64,000 bases of DNA from Verrucomicrobiota bacterium (GTDB taxonomy: Bacteria; Verrucomicrobiota; Verrucomicrobiia; Opitutales; Opitutaceae), in contig JACRQG010000011.1 of the NCBI GenBank assembly GCA_016222805.1, positions 439,191-503,190 of the forward strand. Direction: 5' to 3'. The notes beneath the pieces were generated by a model. The model worked only from the letters and a program-made list of their open reading frames with translations. It was not told the DNA's origin and did not search any database. Position numbers and translations under genes: made by a program. Shown here one piece after another: positions 32,245 through 41,050 of this stretch (positions within the stretch are counted from its first letter, which is position 1; every line of letters begins with the position of its first letter).

Positions 32245-35166
32245 GTGCCTTTCCTCATGCAACCACGGTTCGTCCCTTCCTTCCTTCTCGGATTCGCGCT
32301 TTCATTCGTGCCTCTGGCTTCGGCGGCGGAGCAGACTCCGTCCCCGGTGCGGGTTGTCGACCTGCGCTGCGAATACCTGGCGGCGCCGGAGGGCGTCGAC
32401 GTTCGCGCGCCACGACTGTCCTGGCGGCTCGAGGCCAGCCATCGGGGCGCCGCCCAGAAGGCGTGGCAGGTGCGCGTGGCGTCGTCGCGGGAAAAGCTGG
32501 CGCGCGGGGAGGCGGATCTTTGGGACAGCAACCGCCGCGAGGGCGGAGCCTCCCAGAACCTGGCCTATGCCGGTAAGGCCCTGGCGTCGGGGACGGACTG
32601 TCACTGGCAGGTGCGCATCTGGGACGAGGCCGGTCGGGAGAGCGCGTGGAGTCAGCCAGCGCGGTGGAGCATGGGCCTGCTCACGGCGGCCGACTGGCGT
32701 GCCCAGTGGATCTCCTATCGCGACACCAGCCCGCTGCACACCAGCCGGAAGGAACTGTACTTGCCGCCCGCGCGGCACTTCCGCCGGGAGTTCGCCGCGG
32801 CCAAGCCGGTGCGGCGCGCCGTGGCGTATGTCTCGGCCCTGGGCCTTTACGACCTGTATTGCAACGGTCGGCGCGTCAGCGAGGCGTACTTCCAGCCCGG
32901 CTGGGCGGACTATCGCAAGCGGGCCTATTACCGGGCGCATGATGTCACCGCCCTGGTGCAGGCGGGCGGGGCCAACGCCCTTGGCGTGGTGCTCGCCGAA
33001 GGCTGGTATTCGGGCTACGTCGGCTACGGACTTCTGGTCGGGCAGGGGCCGAATCGCGCCGGGCGCTATTTCTACGGCAAGACGCCGGCGTTCGTGGCGC
33101 AACTGGAGATCGAATACGCCGATGGCACCCGGGAGACGGTCGGCACCGACGCCAGCTGGCGGGTGACCGACCGCGGTCCGACCCGCGAGGCCGACATCAT
33201 CATGGGCGAGACCTACGATGCCCGCGCCGAACTTCGCGGCTGGGCCGAGGCCGGATACGCAGCCGAGGGGTGGGAGCCGGCGATCCGCGCGGAGGAGAAT
33301 CCGCGCGTGAAGGCGATTTTCACCGATATACTGGGCGACAAGGAAGTCGACCTCGGGTTTGTTCGGCCGGCCCGACTGCAATGGTACGCGGCGCCGCCCA
33401 TTCAGGTGACGCAGGAACTGCCCGCGCGGCGCCTGACCGAACCGAAGCCCGGGGTGTACATCTTCGATCTCGGCCAGAACTTCGCGGGGGTCGTTCGACT
33501 GAAGGTAAAGGGCGCCGCAGGCACGCGGGTGCAGTTGCGCTTTGGCGAGATGCTGCATCCGGATGGTCGGTTGATGACCGAGAACCTCCGCCGGGCGCGC
33601 GCCACGGATGCGTACATCCTCCGCGGTGATCCCGCTGGCGAGACCTGGACGCCGCGCTTCACCTATCATGGCTTCCAGTATGTCGAGGTCACCGGACTGG
33701 CGGAGAAACCCGGACTCGATGCCATCACCGGCCTGGTCCTCCACAACGACACCCCCGCCGCCGGAGCCTTCGAGTGCAGTGATCCGGTCCTGACCCAGTT
33801 TGGGCACAACGCCTGGTGGACGCAGCGCGCCAACTTCGTGGAGATGCCGACCGACTGCCCGCAGCGCGACGAACGCCTCGGCTGGATGGGCGATGCGCAG
33901 GCCTACATCCGGACCGCCACCTATTTTGCGGACACCGCGGCGTTCTATACGAAGTGGATCGACGACGTGATGGAGGCGCAGCATTCCTTCGGCGCCTTCC
34001 CGGACTACGCACCGTATCCGATGGCGCATGGCATGCGCGCCGGAAAATCCTTCGGCACCGGCTGGATGGACGCCGGCATCATCTGCCCGTGGACGGTCTG
34101 GTGGGTCTATGGCGACACCCGCCTGATCACGAAACACTGGGCGGCGATGACGCGCTTCATGGATTTCCGCCAGGCGACGATGGACGTCAACGGACTCGGG
34201 GTGAGCATCGGCAACCCATGGGGCGACTGGCTCAACGTCAACGAGCCGACCCCGATCGAGTTTGTGGACACGTGCTACCACGCGATTGACTGCGACCTGA
34301 TGGCGGAGATGGCGACGGCCATCGGCCGGAAGACGGAGGCCGCCGCCTACCGCGCCCGCTTCAAACGCATCGCCGAGGCCTTTGCCAAGGCCTACCTGAA
34401 ACCCGACGGCACGCTTTCGGTCGACTCGCAGAGCGCCTACGTGCTCGCGTTCGCCGCCCGGTTGGTGCCGGAGGAACGCAAGGCCGCGGCGGCGACGCGC
34501 CTCGCCGAGAAGATCAAGGCGAACGACCACCGGATGACGACCGGCTTCCTCGGGACGCGGCACCTCCTGCCGGTGCTCTCGTGGGTGGGGCAGCATGATC
34601 TCGCGGTCCGGCTCTTCCAGAGCCGGGTCTTTCCGAGTTGGGGTTACGAGGTGGTGAACGGCGCCAACACCGTGTGGGAGCGCTGGGACAGCTACACCAA
34701 GGAACACGGTTTCGAAGGCGCCGGCGGCAAGCAGAACGCGAGCATGAACAGCTTCAGCCACTACGCCTTTGGCGCCGTGATGGAGTGGGCGTATCGCACG
34801 CTCGCCGGGATTGACACGGAAGGCCCGGGCTATCGGAAGATCGTCATCGCGCCGCAACCGCCGACGGCCGGCAGCAACCCGGCGGTCGAGCCCATTCATT
34901 GGGTGCGGGCCCACTACGACTCACCTTCCGGGCGCATCGTGAGCGCGTGGAAACGCGAGGGCGGGCGCTTCCTTCTGGAGGCGACGGTGCCGCCGAACAC
35001 GACCGCGAAGATCGTGCTGCCGGCGGCGACGGCGGACGGCATCACCGAAGGCGGCGCTCCGCTCGCCAAGGGCGGCGCGATCCGCGATTTCGCCGTTGCC
35101 GACGGGTCCGTCTGGGTGAGCGTCGTGTCCGGCAGCTACCGCTTCGAGGTACCGCGGGTGCCATGA
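32245..35166 (+). CDS. GH78 alpha-L-rhamnosidase
   Basis: 973-aa secreted enzyme with the full GH78 domain order: signal ('FVPSFLLGFALSFVPLASAAE'), N-terminal Fn3/sandwich ('VVDLRCEYLAAPEGVDVRAPRLSWRL'), carbohydrate-binding sandwich ('YVSALGLYDLYCNGRRVSEAYFQPGW', 'VLAEGWYSGYVGYG'), linking sandwich, and the (alpha/alpha)6 barrel with 'EMPTDCPQRDERLGWMGDAQAYIRTATY'. In this motif the general acid Asp/Glu of the family is visible. The C-terminal sandwich 'KIVIAPQP' follows. It releases terminal alpha-L-rhamnose by inversion. ATG 32245 or 32257 could be used. An ATGA overlap links it to the next gene. Confidence 0.94.
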   Translation: MPFLMQPRFVPSFLLGFALSFVPLASAAEQTPSPVRVVDLRCEYLAAPEGVDVRAPRLSWRLEASHRGAAQKAWQVRVASSREKLARGEADLWDSNRREGGASQNLAYAGKALASGTDCHWQVRIWDEAGRESAWSQPARWSMGLLTAADWRAQWISYRDTSPLHTSRKELYLPPARHFRREFAAAKPVRRAVAYVSALGLYDLYCNGRRVSEAYFQPGWADYRKRAYYRAHDVTALVQAGGANALGVVLAEGWYSGYVGYGLLVGQGPNRAGRYFYGKTPAFVAQLEIEYADGTRETVGTDASWRVTDRGPTREADIIMGETYDARAELRGWAEAGYAAEGWEPAIRAEENPRVKAIFTDILGDKEVDLGFVRPARLQWYAAPPIQVTQELPARRLTEPKPGVYIFDLGQNFAGVVRLKVKGAAGTRVQLRFGEMLHPDGRLMTENLRRARATDAYILRGDPAGETWTPRFTYHGFQYVEVTGLAEKPGLDAITGLVLHNDTPAAGAFECSDPVLTQFGHNAWWTQRANFVEMPTDCPQRDERLGWMGDAQAYIRTATYFADTAAFYTKWIDDVMEAQHSFGAFPDYAPYPMAHGMRAGKSFGTGWMDAGIICPWTVWWVYGDTRLITKHWAAMTRFMDFRQATMDVNGLGVSIGNPWGDWLNVNEPTPIEFVDTCYHAIDCDLMAEMATAIGRKTEAAAYRARFKRIAEAFAKAYLKPDGTLSVDSQSAYVLAFAARLVPEERKAAAATRLAEKIKANDHRMTTGFLGTRHLLPVLSWVGQHDLAVRLFQSRVFPSWGYEVVNGANTVWERWDSYTKEHGFEGAGGKQNASMNSFSHYAFGAVMEWAYRTLAGIDTEGPGYRKIVIAPQPPTAGSNPAVEPIHWVRAHYDSPSGRIVSAWKREGGRFLLEATVPPNTTAKIVLPAATADGITEGGAPLAKGGAIRDFAVADGSVWVSVVSGSYRFEVPRVP

Positions 35167-37490
35167 GCTTCCGTCGGCGCGCTCCCGCTCGCTCTCCATT
35201 GCCCCACTCGCGACAGTGTAACCTAATAGGTTACAGTTGCTCCGGGTGGATTCACCCCCGCGCCCGGCAACGTAACCTCACGGGTTACCTTCTCACCGCG
35301 CCGGGGCGCCGCTTCCGTTCCTGGCGATGTAACCCCATAGGTTACTTTGTGCTGGGCGGGTGGCTGCTCGTGGGGGCGGTGCTGGCGGGGGCGGGCGCGC
35401 TGTGTGCCGCGGAGGGTCGCCTCGCTGAGGTCGTGCTCGAGTTGGACCCGCGCTCGGCGCATCAGGCGCAGGTGACCTCTCTTGGACCGGGCTCCTGGGA
35501 GGTGCGCACCGCCGGCGAGGATCCCTACGTGGCGACGCTGCCATTTCCGCCGGCGCCGAAGGAAGCCTCGGTGTTGACCTTCGAGTACGTCAGTCTCGGC
35601 GCGGTCCGGCCGATGGAGGTGTTCGCAGTGTTTCCGTGGAGTGAGTCGGGAGCGGTGTCCGCCGAGGAACTCCCGTACAGTGAAGGCTGGAGCACCTTCT
35701 CGCTCGACCTCCGACCGGCACTCGATCGCGCGACGCGGCCGCCGACCCGGCTGCGCCTGGATTTTGGCCGGAGCCCGGGGCAGGTGATTCAGGTGCGCCA
35801 CCTGCGCCTGCGCGCGCCGGATCCCGAAGAGGAGGCGAGGGAGGCCACCCGGCAGGGACGTAGGACGTCGGAGCTGGCGCTGGAAAACCGGATTCGGGAT
35901 TTCCTCGGACGGCGCTTTTCGGTGGAAGTGACGGCGGTCGAAGTCGGGCCGCAGGAAGTGAGTGTGCAGGGGAACCTGGGCAAAGAGACGGGCGAACTCT
36001 GGCTCGCGGAATCTCCCTTGTGGCGGCACTTGACCGAGGAGCGGACCTTTGCCCGGGTGACGCGGTTGGAAAGGGAAGGCGAGGGAAGGTTTTCGGTCCG
36101 GCTGCCGCGACAGGTGGCGGGAGAGGACGCGAGCCAACGCGATCGCCTGTGGTCCCGCTGGCTGGTTGTGCGGGAAGGCGCCGGGGGGGCGGACGAAGTC
36201 GTCTCGGCCGCGCGTTATGCCGATGCCGTGACGGCCCGCGGGGCGCCACCTCCGCCGGAACTGCGGACCAAGAAGGGGCTGGGTGGCTTCAACCTCGGCC
36301 GGCCCGCCCTTGAGGGGGACCTCGACGATCTGGGCATCGGCAGCGTGACGGTGAACCTGTTTCTCAGCCGCTTCCTGCGATCGGCCGCTTCGCCGCGGAC
36401 GATGCCGTTCACCTTCCTTGGCCGCACCTACCATGCGGACCGGGTGGAGGTGGAGAAGCTGGATCGGACGCTGTTGGCGGCGGCGCGGCGGAATCTCCTC
36501 GTGTTTGGCATCGTGCTGGTGCCCCGCGCGAAATCCTGGGATTCGCCGGCGCTCGGTCGGCTGATGGAACATCCCGACTGCCTCCCGGCGGGGATCTACA
36601 GCATGGCCAACGTGACCGACGGCGCGGCGGTGGAGACCTACGCGGCGTTGCTCGACTTCCTCGCCGAGCGGTACAGCCGGCCCGGGGCGCCCTTCGGCCG
36701 GATGCACCACTGGATCATCCACAACGAGGTCGATGCCGGCTGGGTCTGGACCAACTGCGGCGAGAAACCGCCGCTGCTGTACGTTGACCAGTATCACAAG
36801 TCGATGCGCCTCGCTCATCTCGTCCTGCGGCAGTACGACGCGCAGGCAAGGGTCTTCGCCTCTCTGACGCACCACTGGGCAGCGACGGCGAGTTTCCGGT
36901 ACATACCTTCCCGCGAAGTCCTGCGGCATCTGCTCGCGTTTTCGCGCGCCGAAGGGGACTTCGACTGGGGCATCGCGTTCCATCCCTATCCGGAGTCGCT
37001 GCGCGAGCCCAAGACCTGGCGCGACCGCAAGGCCACCTTCGCCTTCGACACGCCGATGATCACCTTCAAGAACCTGGAGGTGCTCGACGCCTGGGTGAAG
37101 GTGCCGGCGCACCGGTATCGCGGGCGCGACGTGCGCCCGGTGCACCTGACCGAGCAGGGCCCCAACTCACCGGACTACAGCCCGAGGGCCCTGGCCGAAC
37201 AGGCCGCCAGCCTCGCGTATGTCTGGCAGAAAGTCCGCGCCCTCGACGCGATTCTGGGCTTTCAGTTTCACAACTGGATCGACAACCGCGCCGAAGGCGG
37301 GCTGCGCATCGGGTTGAGACGATTTCCGGACGACCCTGAGGAACCCCTGGGGCGCAAGCCCGTCTGGCAGGTCTTCCGGGCGTTGGAGACGCCCGAGGAA
37401 GCCGCCGCCACGGCGTTCGCGCTGCCGCTCATCGGGATCCAGTCTTGGGACGAGGTGCTCTATCGCGGTCCGATCAGTGGCGAGCCGTAG
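35163..37490 (+). CDS. DUF5722 secreted protein, putative glycoside hydrolase
   Basis: 775 aa. The start at 35163 overlaps the GH78 stop (ATGA). A leader carrying three GTAACC-N5-GGTTAC palindromes precedes the signal 'GGWLLVGAVLAGAGALCAAEG'. A beta-sandwich of about 170 residues ('YVATLPFPPAPKEASVLTFEYVS') is followed by a region matching DUF5722: 'KKGLGGFNLGRPALEGDLDDLGIGSVTVNLFL' then a TIM-barrel-like part. Two glutamates fit a retaining clan GH-A pair: 'WIIHNEVDAGW' (acid/base, Asn-Glu) and 'VHLTEQGPNSPDYS' (nucleophile). The latter assignment is inference. Context in a rhamnosidase/sulfatase chain suggests it acts on the same polymer. Confidence 0.85.
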   Translation: MSFRRRAPARSPLPHSRQCNLIGYSCSGWIHPRARQRNLTGYLLTAPGRRFRSWRCNPIGYFVLGGWLLVGAVLAGAGALCAAEGRLAEVVLELDPRSAHQAQVTSLGPGSWEVRTAGEDPYVATLPFPPAPKEASVLTFEYVSLGAVRPMEVFAVFPWSESGAVSAEELPYSEGWSTFSLDLRPALDRATRPPTRLRLDFGRSPGQVIQVRHLRLRAPDPEEEAREATRQGRRTSELALENRIRDFLGRRFSVEVTAVEVGPQEVSVQGNLGKETGELWLAESPLWRHLTEERTFARVTRLEREGEGRFSVRLPRQVAGEDASQRDRLWSRWLVVREGAGGADEVVSAARYADAVTARGAPPPPELRTKKGLGGFNLGRPALEGDLDDLGIGSVTVNLFLSRFLRSAASPRTMPFTFLGRTYHADRVEVEKLDRTLLAAARRNLLVFGIVLVPRAKSWDSPALGRLMEHPDCLPAGIYSMANVTDGAAVETYAALLDFLAERYSRPGAPFGRMHHWIIHNEVDAGWVWTNCGEKPPLLYVDQYHKSMRLAHLVLRQYDAQARVFASLTHHWAATASFRYIPSREVLRHLLAFSRAEGDFDWGIAFHPYPESLREPKTWRDRKATFAFDTPMITFKNLEVLDAWVKVPAHRYRGRDVRPVHLTEQGPNSPDYSPRALAEQAASLAYVWQKVRALDAILGFQFHNWIDNRAEGGLRIGLRRFPDDPEEPLGRKPVWQVFRALETPEEAAATAFALPLIGIQSWDEVLYRGPISGEP
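35218..35345. repeat. Three GTAACC-N5-GGTTAC palindromes (family D) in the DUF5722 leader
   Basis: Dyads at 35218-35234 (spacer TAATA), 35272-35288 (TCACG) and 35329-35345 (CCATA). They are spaced 54 and 57 bases apart, both multiples of three, so each is read in the same frame as 'CNLIGY', 'RNLTGY' and 'CNPIGY'. No other copy was found in the window. They could be repeat insertions or operators. Confidence 0.85.
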
Positions 37491-37510
37491 GAAGTTAGCC
37501 GCGTGCATGG

Positions 37511-37585
37511 TGTAGGCGGGGCGACCCCGCCCGCGGGTACGGGATACGATCCCAGAGGCGGCGGGGCGCGGTCGCCCCGCCTACA
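37511..37585. repeat. BIME-like family A pair between convergent genes
   Basis: A 75-base inward pair: 37511-37534 and 37561-37585 (ends CGCCCCGCCTACA), in the 125-base gap between the DUF5722 gene and sulfatase 5. Confidence 0.82.
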
Positions 37586-37615
37586 GGTTTGCAGCGGGCG
37601 GTGGCTGCCCGGCGG

Positions 37616-39091
37616 TCAGGGTGTTCCCCGGATCTTCGCCAGTTGCGCGGCCATCGCCTTTACGCGCTCCGGATCGCTGGCGGCGACGTCCTTCTCCTCC
37701 CGCGGATCCGCGGCGAGGTGGTAGAGTTCGTGGGTGCCGTTGGGCTTGAAGAGCAGCTTCCATCCGCCGGCGCGCAGCGCGAGCGGCGCCTGGTTGTTGT
37801 TTTGGAGAACCAGGGAGTCGCGGCCCTTCGCCCCAGCGGGACCCGTCAGCGCAGCGGTGACATTCACCGCATCGGGGGCGCCACCTGCGGGCACCTTTGT
37901 GCCTGCGAGCGAGGCAAAGGTCGGCAGCATGTCGAGATGGGCGAACAAGGCTTCCGACTTGCTTCCGGCCGGGATGCGCGCCGGCCAGCGGGCCAGGAAG
38001 GGCACGCGGTGGCCGCCTTCATAGAGCGAGCCTTTCTGCCCGCGCAGCGTGCCATTGGGCGGCTGCTTCGCATGCAGGTGGTTGGTGCCGTCGTCGTAGG
38101 TGTTCTTGATCGCGCCACCGTTGTCGGAGGTGAAAATCACCAGCGTGTTTTGGGTGAAGCCGAGGCGATCGAGGGCGTTGAGCACTTCACCCACGCTCCA
38201 GTCGAGCTGGTGGATCACATCGCCGCGCCAGCCGCAACCGCTGGTGCCGCGGAAACGGGGGTGCGGGACCATGGGCTCGTGGATGTCGTGGGGCGTGAAA
38301 TACAGGAAGAAGGGCGTGCCGGCCTTTTGTTTTTCCAGGAAGGCGACGGCCTTGCGGGTGAGGACGTCGGCGATGTCCTGATCCTTCCAGAGCGCGGCCG
38401 TGCCACCGGTCATGTAGCCGATGCGGGAGACGCCATTCACGATCGCCTGGGAGTGGTTCTTGTCCGCTTTGATGATAAGGCGCTCGGGGTGGGTGAGGCC
38501 GGTGGGTTCGTTGCCCACGGGCTTGCCATAGCTGACCCTGATTGGATCCGCCGGGTCGAGGCCGGCCACGCGGTGATTCTCGATGAACACGCAGGGCACC
38601 CGATCGCCGGTGGCCGGGATGATGAAGCTGTAGCCGAATCCCAGTTCGAGCGGTCCGGGTTTGATCTCCTGATTGAAGTCCGGCTCGGTCGTGCCGAGGC
38701 CGAGGTGCCACTTGCCCACGATCCCGGTCTGGTAGCCGGCCTGCTTCAGGACCGATGGCACGGTAGGCGTGCTGACGGGAATCAGCAGGGTGGCGTTGCC
38801 GGGAGCGATGCCGGTTCCCTTGTGGCGCCACGCGTACTGTCCCGTCATGAACGCGAAGCGCGTCGGCGTGCACACTGACGCCGGCGAGTGGGCATCCATG
38901 AACTGCCGGCCTTCGCGAGCGAGGCGGTCGAGATTCGGCGTCTTGACCTGATTGGCCCCGTAGCAGACGAGGTCGCCGTAGCCGACGTCGTCGGACAGGA
39001 TGAAGATGATGTTGGGCCGATCGGCGGCCTGGGCCGCAGCCAGCAGCAGGGAGACGCCGGCCAACGCGGGGCGGAGGAGGTTTTTCATCAT
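37616..39091 (-). CDS. Sulfatase 5 (S1 family, CTPTR)
   Basis: 491-aa secreted type I sulfatase of arylsulfatase A type. Signal 'MKNLLRPALAGVSLLLAAAQA', metal ligands in 'FILSDDVGYGDL' (Asp34-Asp35), C74-T-P-T-R, 'GIVGKWHLGLG', 'LYFTPHDIHEPMVPHP', 'IFTSDNGG' and 'KGSLYEGGHRVPFLARWP'. The C-terminal 'LYHLAADPREEKDVA' subdomain is present. It is transcribed on the minus strand, divergent from the oxidoreductase gene at 39378 across a 286-base gap. Start: the first of two adjacent Met codons. All key residues are intact. Confidence 0.93.
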   Translation of the reverse strand: MMKNLLRPALAGVSLLLAAAQAADRPNIIFILSDDVGYGDLVCYGANQVKTPNLDRLAREGRQFMDAHSPASVCTPTRFAFMTGQYAWRHKGTGIAPGNATLLIPVSTPTVPSVLKQAGYQTGIVGKWHLGLGTTEPDFNQEIKPGPLELGFGYSFIIPATGDRVPCVFIENHRVAGLDPADPIRVSYGKPVGNEPTGLTHPERLIIKADKNHSQAIVNGVSRIGYMTGGTAALWKDQDIADVLTRKAVAFLEKQKAGTPFFLYFTPHDIHEPMVPHPRFRGTSGCGWRGDVIHQLDWSVGEVLNALDRLGFTQNTLVIFTSDNGGAIKNTYDDGTNHLHAKQPPNGTLRGQKGSLYEGGHRVPFLARWPARIPAGSKSEALFAHLDMLPTFASLAGTKVPAGGAPDAVNVTAALTGPAGAKGRDSLVLQNNNQAPLALRAGGWKLLFKPNGTHELYHLAADPREEKDVAASDPERVKAMAAQLAKIRGTP

Positions 39092-39202
39092 GGCAGGACG
39101 GGCAGTGTGATCACGCGCTTGAGATAGGGCGAGTCCGGAGACGCCGCCGAGACGGAAACCTCGAAACGAACGGTCGCCCGGGCCACGTCCCCAAGCCGGA
39201 GA

Positions 39203-39277
39203 ACCACGGATGGGTACCGACGAAGACGGAGGAAGAGCGCTTCATCGGCGTCCCTTCGAGTCTATTCGTGTTCGAGA
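39203..39277. repeat. Eroded family C inverted repeat
   Basis: Left arm near 39203-39232 (GAACCACGGATGGGTACCGA) and right arm near 39243-39277 (TCTATTCGTGTTCG) resemble the pair at 18925-18998 with more mismatches. It lies in the divergent gap upstream of the oxidoreductase gene. Confidence 0.55.
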
Positions 39278-39377
39278 GGGCACGAGGCGCGATCACCTTG
39301 GCCCACCCGCGGCGGAACGAAGGGTCGACTTTCCCGCCGGCAGCGGTGAAATCGGGTCCGGTCCTTTCCACCGCTCC

Positions 39378-40790
39378 ATGTCCTTCACCCCTGCCTTCCC
39401 CTCAAGTCGTCGAACGTTCCTCAAGTCTGCCGCCGGCGCCGCCGCGGTGCTCGCCCTGCCGCGTTTCCAGATCGCCCGTGCGGGCGTGCCGGCGGGGAGC
39501 AAGATCAACGTGGCCTGCATCGGCATCGGCAACCGGGGCTGGTATGCGGTCTCGGAGCTAATGAAGGACCCGCGGGTGAACATCGCGGCACTCTGCGACG
39601 TGGACTCCCGGCTCGCCGCGGACACGATCAAGAAAGGCGCGACACTGAAGGAAAAATCCCAGCTGGCTTGCGCCGACCTGGCGTCGGTGCCGCTGTTCCG
39701 CGACTACCGCGAGATGTACGCCAAGATGGGGGACCGAATCGACGCCGTGACCGTGTCGACGCCGGATCATCATCACTATCCGGCGGCGATGATGGCGGTG
39801 CAGCGGGGCAAGCACGTCTACGTGGAGAAGCCGCTGACCCACACCGTGGGCGAGGCGCGGGCGCTGCGCGCGGCGGTGAAGGCCAAAGGGGTCATCTCGC
39901 AGATGGGCAACCAGGGGCGCGCCACCGAGGGCATCCGGTTGATGAAGGAATGGACCGATGCCGGGGTGCTCGGCGAGGTGCGGGAGGTCGTGGCCTGGTC
40001 GCCGGAGTTCAGCGACACCTACTTCCGGCGTCCGACGTCGCTGCCCCTTGCGCCGCAGACCCCGCCCGAGACCCTCGCGTGGGATCTCTGGCTCGGGCCC
40101 GCGGCCGAGCGTCCGTACCACGAGTTGATTGCCCCCGTGCGGTGGCGGGGATGGTGGCATTTTGGCAACGGCATGCTCGGAGATTGGGCGTGCCACACGC
40201 TCGACGCACCGTTCTGGGCGCTGGACCTCGGCGCGCCGACCTCGGTGGAACCGGAGGTGAGTGCGGTCAGTCCGGAGGTCTCGCCGGAGTGGGCATCGAT
40301 CACCTATCGGTTCCCGGCCCGGGGCAAACGTCCGCCGGTGACGTTGCGCTGGCTCGAAGGTGCCTCCCGCAAGCCGGCGCCGCCGGCCGGCTGGGAAGAT
40401 GACCAGAATAAGGGCGGATTCCCCAGTCGCGGGATGCTCATGCTCGGCAGCCAGAACACGCTGATCGCTCCGGGCGGTCGGCCGGATAGCCCGCGCCTCC
40501 TGCCGAACGCGCGCTGGGAGGAGTTCAAGCGCAACCGCCCACCGGCGGTGATCCCACGCGTGGTCGGCGGGCCGATGAAGGAATGGGTCGACGCCATCGC
40601 GGGCACCGGCCCGCGGCCCGGCTCGAACTTCGAATATTCGGTGCCGTTGTCGGAAATGGTGCTGCTCGGCGTCCTGGCGATGCGCACCGGCAAGAAGATC
40701 GAATGGGACGGCAAGGCCGGCCGGGTAACCAACGACGCGTCGCTCAACCGGCTCGTCGAGGTGTCCGCGCGTCCCGGCTGGAAAGTGTGA
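39378..40790 (+). CDS. Gfo/Idh/MocA-family oxidoreductase with Tat signal
   Basis: 470 aa. A twin-arginine signal 'SRRTFLKSAAGAAAVLALPRF' is followed by a Rossmann fold ('KINVACIGIGNRGWYAVSELM' with GxGxxG, and 'ALCDVDSRLA') and the family motif 'VYVEKPLTHTVGEARAL'. The C-terminal alpha/beta domain contains 'GMLGDWACHTLDAPFWALDLG' with the Asp/His often found in this secreted group. Such proteins bind NAD(P) tightly and oxidise or deglycosylate sugars; exported members are common next to DUF1080 and TIM-barrel proteins in Planctomycetota and Verrucomicrobiota. ATG 39378 is chosen because it begins the Tat signal. Confidence 0.9.
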   Translation: MSFTPAFPSSRRTFLKSAAGAAAVLALPRFQIARAGVPAGSKINVACIGIGNRGWYAVSELMKDPRVNIAALCDVDSRLAADTIKKGATLKEKSQLACADLASVPLFRDYREMYAKMGDRIDAVTVSTPDHHHYPAAMMAVQRGKHVYVEKPLTHTVGEARALRAAVKAKGVISQMGNQGRATEGIRLMKEWTDAGVLGEVREVVAWSPEFSDTYFRRPTSLPLAPQTPPETLAWDLWLGPAAERPYHELIAPVRWRGWWHFGNGMLGDWACHTLDAPFWALDLGAPTSVEPEVSAVSPEVSPEWASITYRFPARGKRPPVTLRWLEGASRKPAPPAGWEDDQNKGGFPSRGMLMLGSQNTLIAPGGRPDSPRLLPNARWEEFKRNRPPAVIPRVVGGPMKEWVDAIAGTGPRPGSNFEYSVPLSEMVLLGVLAMRTGKKIEWDGKAGRVTNDASLNRLVEVSARPGWKV

Positions 40791-40900
40791 CGCGCGCAAG
40801 CTCACTTGGTCGGCCTCCGTCACCCAGAGGAGGTCGAGCAAACACACCCCTCTCCAGAGGGGACTCGGGCGAGTATGGTATCGTAAAGACCCCCTCTTCA

Positions 40901-41050
40901 GCCGGAACCATGCAGTCGGGCTGACGCACCGGCGGGAGTCCACTGACGAAACGGTGGCCTGTGGGCGGGGCGACCGCGCCCCGCTCCGCGACGAGGTCGT
41001 CGCGGCTACATTGCTGCGGTCCACGTCGACTTCGACTGCATCGTTCCGGC
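40901..41050. repeat. MITE-like element, copy 3 (inverted)
   Basis: 150 bases, the same length as copy 2 but in the opposite orientation. Ends are GCCGGAACCATGCAGT and ACTGCATCGTTCCGGC. The core at 40960-41010 is an inward pair of GC palindromes with a very short spacer, which relates this element to family A. Confidence 0.82.

Noticed and set aside
35218-35345. Riboswitch or attenuator before the DUF5722 gene
   Set aside because: The three dyads are too short and too widely spaced to form a known riboswitch fold, and they lie inside the coding leader.
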